Assembly (NCBI RefSeq): GCF_008329945.1 | Contig: NZ_CP035807.1 | Location: forward strand, 868,001 to 932,000 | Source of the DNA: Thiospirochaeta perfilievii | GTDB lineage: Bacteria; Spirochaetota; Spirochaetia; DSM-2461 | Length of the DNA: 64,000 nucleotides | Reading direction: 5' to 3' | Part shown: piece after piece, positions 59,874 to 64,000 of the stretch | Layout of the letters: every line of letters starts with the position of its first letter | Numbering within the stretch: the first letter of the stretch is position 1 | The notes under the pieces: model-generated | Seen by the model: only the letters and a program-made list of their open reading frames with translations | Database searches by the model: none | Told to the model about the DNA's origin: nothing | Made by a program: the position numbers and the translations under genes

Positions 59874-61890
59874 CTTGATAACTGAAGATGACATTGACAG
59901 AATATTAACTGACCTAAGTAAACAATTAGGCATATATACAGAGGATGAGAAATCTAGAATTATGTCTGCTGCAAAGTGGGCTTGTGACCAGCATAGGGGT
60001 CAAAAAAGAGCCAGTGGAGAACCCTATATTATCCACCCAATATCTGTAGCGGAAACCTTAATAAAGCTTAAAATGGATGTTCCCACTGTAATAGGTGGAC
60101 TTCTTCATGATGTAATTGAGGATACTGATATTACAGAAGAGGAGTTTACAGAACTTTTTGGCGAGGAAGTAACAACCCTAGTTAATGGTGTAACTAAGAT
60201 AAGTATTGTAAATGTTCAAAGTAAAAGTATTCAAGAGTCTGAAACAATAAGAAAGATGTTTCTTGCAATGGTTAAGGATATAAGAGTTATACTTATTAAA
60301 CTAGCAGATAAAAAACATAACATGGGAACACTCCACTATCTAAGACCTGATAAACAGCAGAGAATAGCAAAAGAGTGTCTTGATATCTATGCACCCTTAG
60401 CAGGGAAATTAGGTATCTATGGTTTAAAATCTGAACTAGAGGATGCATCCCTTAAATACTTAGATAAAGAGTCATATTATAAAATTAAGAGCTTTGTCTC
60501 CGATAAAAAGAAGAAACGACAGCAGTTTCTAGCAAAAATTGAGTACAATATACTAGAGGCGACAAAAGAGCAAAACATAACTATAGATGTAAAATCTAGG
60601 GCTAAACACTTCTACTCCATATATAATAAAATGGTAGAGAAAAATAAGGACCTTGCAGATATTTATGACCTTCTTGGTTTAAGAATTTTATGTTCTACAA
60701 CCCTAGAGTGTTACAATATATTGGGTATTGTACACAGTTTATGGAGCCCTATTGCTGGTCGGTTTAAAGACTATATAGCCATGCCAAAGGAGAATAACTA
60801 TCAATCTCTCCATACTACAGTTATGGGAGAGAAGGGTAAAACTTTTGAAGTACAAATTAGAACTTTTAAAATGAACCAAACCGCAGAGTACGGTATTGCA
60901 GCCCATTGGTTATATAAAGAGGGTAAAAAAGATGGGCATGTAAAACCTTCAGATCTTGCTGTAATAAATAAGCTTAAAACATGGAGTGATGTTAATATAG
61001 ACTCTGTAGAGTATATAAATACTGTTATAGGGGATTTACTTCAAGACTCAATATATGTATATACACCTAAGGGTGATATAATCGAGCTTCCTAAGGGTGC
61101 TACAGCCCTAGATTTTGCCTATCACATACACTCACAAATTGGAGATAGATGTGTAGGAGCTAAGGCAAATAATAAGATTATTGCCCTTACTAAACCTTTA
61201 AAGAGTTCTCAAATAATATCAATTATGACTTCAGAGTCTGCCCACCCCCATGTGAACTGGTTAAAACATGTAAAAACAGCACGGGCTAAAAGTAAAATCA
61301 GAAACTGGTTAAATGCCCACCATGAAAGTGTACATGCAGAAAAGAGTGTAATTGTAAAAGCATCCCCAAGTAAGATAAAGGAAGAGAGTGAGCACTTTGA
61401 TACTTTTATAGATACAAGTGTGGAGCATCAAGAGGTTACGAACTCAGAGAATAACTCAATTATAATAGGCAATGAAAATAATATTCTAGTTAGTTTTGCT
61501 AACTGCTGTCATCCAGTAATTGGTGATAAAATTGTAGGCTTTGTATCAAGGGGTAGAGGTGTTATTGTTCATAAAAAAAACTGCCCAAATCTATCAGGAA
61601 TAAATGAGTTTGAAGAGAGACAAATTTCAATATCATGGGAAGCAGAAAAATTAAATACAGTTAGAAAATGTAGGGTAACAGCTAAAAAGACCCCTGGAAT
61701 CTTTAGTGAAATAGAGGGATCATTAAAAAAATATAAAGCCCACCTAATATCTGGAGTTTTAGATGAAAACGATAGAGGAATGTTAGAAGGAAATTTTACT
61801 ATGGAACTAACAAATGGTGAAGACTTTAAAAAAATATTGAAAAGCATAAGAACTATACCTACAATTGCTTATGTACAGGAATTAAAATAA
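59866..61890 (+). CDS. rel: Bifunctional (p)ppGpp synthetase/hydrolase
   Basis: A 674-residue Rel/SpoT enzyme. The HD hydrolase has His81-Asp82 and Glu85-Asp86 in LLHDVIEDTD; the synthetase region has RFKDYIAMPKENNYQSLHTTV and the EVQIRTFKMNQTAEYGIAAHW motif. A TGS domain (IYVYTPKGDIIELPKGATALDFAY), a Zn-type/helical region with CCHPVIGD, and a C-terminal ACT domain follow. Both active sites look intact, so it should both make and degrade the stringent alarmone. Confidence 0.95.
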   Translation: MNNLITEDDIDRILTDLSKQLGIYTEDEKSRIMSAAKWACDQHRGQKRASGEPYIIHPISVAETLIKLKMDVPTVIGGLLHDVIEDTDITEEEFTELFGEEVTTLVNGVTKISIVNVQSKSIQESETIRKMFLAMVKDIRVILIKLADKKHNMGTLHYLRPDKQQRIAKECLDIYAPLAGKLGIYGLKSELEDASLKYLDKESYYKIKSFVSDKKKKRQQFLAKIEYNILEATKEQNITIDVKSRAKHFYSIYNKMVEKNKDLADIYDLLGLRILCSTTLECYNILGIVHSLWSPIAGRFKDYIAMPKENNYQSLHTTVMGEKGKTFEVQIRTFKMNQTAEYGIAAHWLYKEGKKDGHVKPSDLAVINKLKTWSDVNIDSVEYINTVIGDLLQDSIYVYTPKGDIIELPKGATALDFAYHIHSQIGDRCVGAKANNKIIALTKPLKSSQIISIMTSESAHPHVNWLKHVKTARAKSKIRNWLNAHHESVHAEKSVIVKASPSKIKEESEHFDTFIDTSVEHQEVTNSENNSIIIGNENNILVSFANCCHPVIGDKIVGFVSRGRGVIVHKKNCPNLSGINEFEERQISISWEAEKLNTVRKCRVTAKKTPGIFSEIEGSLKKYKAHLISGVLDENDRGMLEGNFTMELTNGEDFKKILKSIRTIPTIAYVQELK

Positions 61891-62389
61891 TGGAATTAAA
61901 TGTAGTTTTACACGAACCTGAGATACCTCAAAATACAGGAAATATAGCAAGAACATGTGCTGCTGTAGGTGCATCTTTACACTTAATAGAGCCACTAGGT
62001 TTTAAAATAGATGAAAAGAGTGTGCGTAGGGCTGGCCTTGACTACTGGGATAAACTTGGAGTTAAGTTATATAAAAACCTTGATGATTTCTTCTTAAAAA
62101 ATCCAGATGGTCAATATGTTTTTGGGACAACAAAGGCTAAAAAAAATCACACAGAGATAGATTACTCAAAAAAGTGTTATATTTTTTTGGAAAAGAGTCT
62201 AAGGGGTTGCCGGAAGATCTGTTAAAAAAACACCCAGAAGGCTGTGTTAGAATTCCCATGAAAAGTGAGTTACGTTCTTTAAACCTGTCTAATAGTGTGG
62301 CTGTTATGGTATATGAAGCTTTAAGACAAAACAGTTTTGAATCCCTTAGTTCTCAAGGGGATCTGCATAATTTAAGTTGGGATGAGTAG
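61890..62389 (+). pseudogene. trmL: tRNA (cytidine(34)-2'-O)-methyltransferase, frameshifted
   Basis: The SPOUT methyltransferase N-terminus (LHEPEIPQNTGNIARTCAAVGA, then RRAGLDYWD) runs into a -1 shift. The zero frame gives [18 protein letters not shown] and stops at 62225, but another frame continues with [26 protein letters not shown] and [18 protein letters not shown], the trefoil-knot motifs. Adding one T to the seven-T run at 62182-62188 restores [17 protein letters not shown] and 166 residues, about normal length. It methylates the wobble base of some tRNA-Leu. Start overlaps rel by 1 base. Whether it is a real lesion or a base-calling error is unresolved. Confidence 0.85.
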
Positions 62390-63396
62390 TGAGAAAAATA
62401 GTTCTGTTTTTCTTAATCTCTACCTCGTATATCTTTGCAATTGACTATACAACTATACCTGATGATGAGTTAGTTGAGTTAGCTAAAGATGGGGATGTAG
62501 AAGCCCAATACAGTTTAGCAATACTATTAGATCAACTGAAATATGAAAAAAACAGTCAGAGATTAGACTATTTAGAGAGAGATAGCTTTAAATGGTATGA
62601 GTTAGCAGCCCAAAATGGGCATCCTAAGTCTATTACAAAAGTTGCCCTGGAGTATTTAAGTGAGTTTGGTCAATATAAAGTCAAGGATTATAAAAAGTGT
62701 ATAAATCTCTTAACCCAATCTGCAGCAGAGGACCGGGAAGCAGCACTCTACCTATCAATAATGTACTATTTTGGTCTCGGAGTGGAAAAAAATAGTCAAA
62801 GTTCCCTTGAATATCTTATTCAATCACAAAAAAACTTCTATAGGTTAAGACCACTAATTTATCTAGAAAAAGAGCTTATTTCTATGGTGAGGGATCTGGT
62901 TAAACAAGAGAACCCCTATGCACTTTTTATACTTGGAGACTTCTACTATTATGGAAAGACAGGGGCTTATAACCAGGATTACAAAAAAGCCTATAGGGTG
63001 TATAGAAAAGCTGCCGATTTAGGAAATGTCTCTGCAATATATATGGTAGGTTTAATGAACTATAATGGTATTGGTATACTTAAAGATCTTCATGAAGCAT
63101 ATAACTGGATAATAAAAGCCGCTGAAAATAATATAATAGATGCTATTTCTAAAGCTGGTATTATGAACTATTTTGGAGAAGGAACAGTAATAAACTACGA
63201 ATTAGCCCACTCTCTCTTTCTAAAGGCCTCTGAGGGAGGAGAATCCCTATCACAGTATTTTTTAGGCGTTATGTACTATAAGGGAGAAGGGTGCCAAAAG
63301 GATAGGGATCTATCTAGAAAGTGGATAAAGGAGGCCTATTTAAATGGCTCAACTTCTGCTAAGAAATTCTGGGAAACAAAAGAGCTGTGGAAATAA
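62389..63396 (+). CDS. Sel1-repeat secreted protein
   Basis: A 335-residue protein with signal peptide MRKIVLFFLISTSYIFA and at least six Sel1-like repeats, for example GDVEAQYSLAILLDQ, REAALYLSIMYYFGLGVEK, GNVSAIYMVGLMNYNGIG, and ESLSQYFLGVMYYKGEG. These repeats build a superhelical scaffold for protein-protein interaction. Start GTG 62389 overlaps the trmL stop (TAGTG). Its last 38 bases overlap the convergent DJ-1/PfpI gene. Confidence 0.9.
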   Translation: MRKIVLFFLISTSYIFAIDYTTIPDDELVELAKDGDVEAQYSLAILLDQLKYEKNSQRLDYLERDSFKWYELAAQNGHPKSITKVALEYLSEFGQYKVKDYKKCINLLTQSAAEDREAALYLSIMYYFGLGVEKNSQSSLEYLIQSQKNFYRLRPLIYLEKELISMVRDLVKQENPYALFILGDFYYYGKTGAYNQDYKKAYRVYRKAADLGNVSAIYMVGLMNYNGIGILKDLHEAYNWIIKAAENNIIDAISKAGIMNYFGEGTVINYELAHSLFLKASEGGESLSQYFLGVMYYKGEGCQKDRDLSRKWIKEAYLNGSTSAKKFWETKELWK

Positions 63397-63919
63397 TATC
63401 AGCTTTCTCTTTAGAAATTAGGTAACTTACAATAGCTAATGAGAACTCCATTGCAGTACCAGGACCTCTACTTGTTATAATGTTATCTGATACAACAACA
63501 CTCTGTTCTAGAAAAATACCACCTTCTACCCTATCTTCAAAACTTGGATAACATGTAAAATCTCTATTAACCAAAAGACCTAAAGAACCTAATACAACTC
63601 CTGGAGAAGCACATATAGCAGCAACAAGACAATTTTTATTATAAGTTTTCTCTACTATTTTAATAGCAGCAGTTGAATTAACAATATTTGTAGCTCCAGG
63701 CATACCACCAGGAATAACGATACCTTCTACATCATCTACATCTATATAATCATCAATTAAAAAATCGGTCTCAATAACAATATTATGGCTTCCTTTAACA
63801 CTTGTTGATCCAATACCAAGGGTAATAACTTCTAGTCCAGACCTTCTTAATATATCTATAGGTGTTATAGCCTCGATCTCTTCAAACCCAGGGGAGATTA
63901 TGATTCCAATTTTTTTCAT
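63359..63919 (-). CDS. DJ-1/PfpI/ThiJ family protein
   Basis: A 186-residue flavodoxin-like protein of the DJ-1 superfamily. The nucleophilic Cys103 is in VAAICASPGVVL, with the supporting acid in the GFEEIE segment near the N-terminus and ITSRGPGTAMEFSLAIV at the C-terminus. Most members are deglycases, chaperones or oxidative-stress proteins; the activity here is unknown. Its start overlaps the stop of a further minus-strand gene (ATGA). Confidence 0.9.
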   Translation of the reverse strand: MKKIGIIISPGFEEIEAITPIDILRRSGLEVITLGIGSTSVKGSHNIVIETDFLIDDYIDVDDVEGIVIPGGMPGATNIVNSTAAIKIVEKTYNKNCLVAAICASPGVVLGSLGLLVNRDFTCYPSFEDRVEGGIFLEQSVVVSDNIITSRGPGTAMEFSLAIVSYLISKEKADIISTALLFPRIS

Positions 63920-64000
63920 TTATCTAGCTTCCTTATTTTTTTAAATTTATTAAATGAAGGTCTTCCTCCATTCTTTGAATATCTTCTTTTTCCATTTATT
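63916..64000 (-). CDS. C-terminal end of a basic protein (partial)
   Basis: The frame enters from the right edge and ends at TGA 63918-63916 within the ATG of the DJ-1-like gene. The visible residues are INGKRRYSKNGGRP followed by a Lys-rich tail ending in KLDK. The strong basic character suggests a nucleic-acid-binding tail, but the protein is not identified. It is translationally coupled to the DJ-1 gene. Confidence 0.5.
   Translation of the reverse strand, partial: INGKRRYSKNGGRPSFNKFKKIRKLDK

Noticed and set aside
1-64000. tRNA, rRNA, CRISPR arrays, insertion sequences or prophage
   Set aside because: No cloverleaf-like intergenic sequence, regular repeat-spacer array, transposase or phage gene was found; most gaps are under 250 bases.

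Overview
This is a gene-dense, strongly AT-rich chromosomal window, most likely from a free-living anaerobic or aerotolerant spirochaete. The evidence is indirect: a bacterial XPB helicase with its DNA-binding partner gene, an RRM protein, a fused aroD-aroE, many lipoproteins and large periplasmic proteins, MCPs and PocR/PAS histidine kinases, and GH1/GH13/pectinesterase sugar genes. The species cannot be fixed from the sequence. I saw no rRNA, tRNA, CRISPR array, transposase or prophage.

Layout. 1-5.2 kb: small solitary genes (RNase D-like exonuclease, XRE regulator, RRM protein, a broken flavoprotein, a 7TM histidine kinase). 5.2-14.5 kb: one long minus-strand operon for a membrane-bound, Mrp-antiporter-linked respiratory complex. 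Its order is B-C-D-EF-G-H-H'-M-J-K-L-N-A, the order of the archaeal MBS/Mbx sulfur-reducing complex except that A is last. The large subunit has lost the second cysteine of both NiFe-binding motifs and the small subunit keeps only three cluster cysteines, so it is not a hydrogenase. 14.6-17.6 kb: the cobalamin nucleotide-loop genes cobU-cobT-cobS-cobC. 17.6-26 kb: clpB, an Omp85-like protein, ilvA, and a GH13 glucosidase divergent from a LacI regulator with matching operators. 26-35.5 kb: signalling (MCP, PocR hybrid kinase), a histidine phosphatase, an AcuI-like reductase, an amino-acid permease fused to a PTS EIIA domain, and an intracellular pectinesterase. 35.6-38.9 kb: a DsbA-ArsR-nitroreductase operon with a palindrome in its promoter, then a GH1 beta-glucosidase. 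39-50.8 kb: NlpC/P60 lipoprotein, the XPB pair, aroDE, dprA, an MCP-like signalling protein, a DEDDh exonuclease and isocitrate dehydrogenase. 50.8-63.4 kb: a plus-strand run of envelope proteins (TPR-like lipoprotein, LysM transglycosylase, SH3 lipoprotein), then ABC-F, rhomboid, prfA, prmC, rel, trmL and a Sel1 protein; a DJ-1/PfpI gene faces it at the end.

Two things stand out. The first is the MBS-like complex, which would let ferredoxin oxidation drive reduction of sulfur or polysulfide (or another acceptor) while pumping ions. The second is that five genes (flavoprotein, 7TM kinase C-terminus, MrpC subunit, an unknown 220-residue protein, trmL) are each repaired by adding one A/T to a homopolymer run. 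This is either a sequencing/assembly artefact or a genome that relies on slippage in A/T tracts; it affects how several genes here should be annotated.
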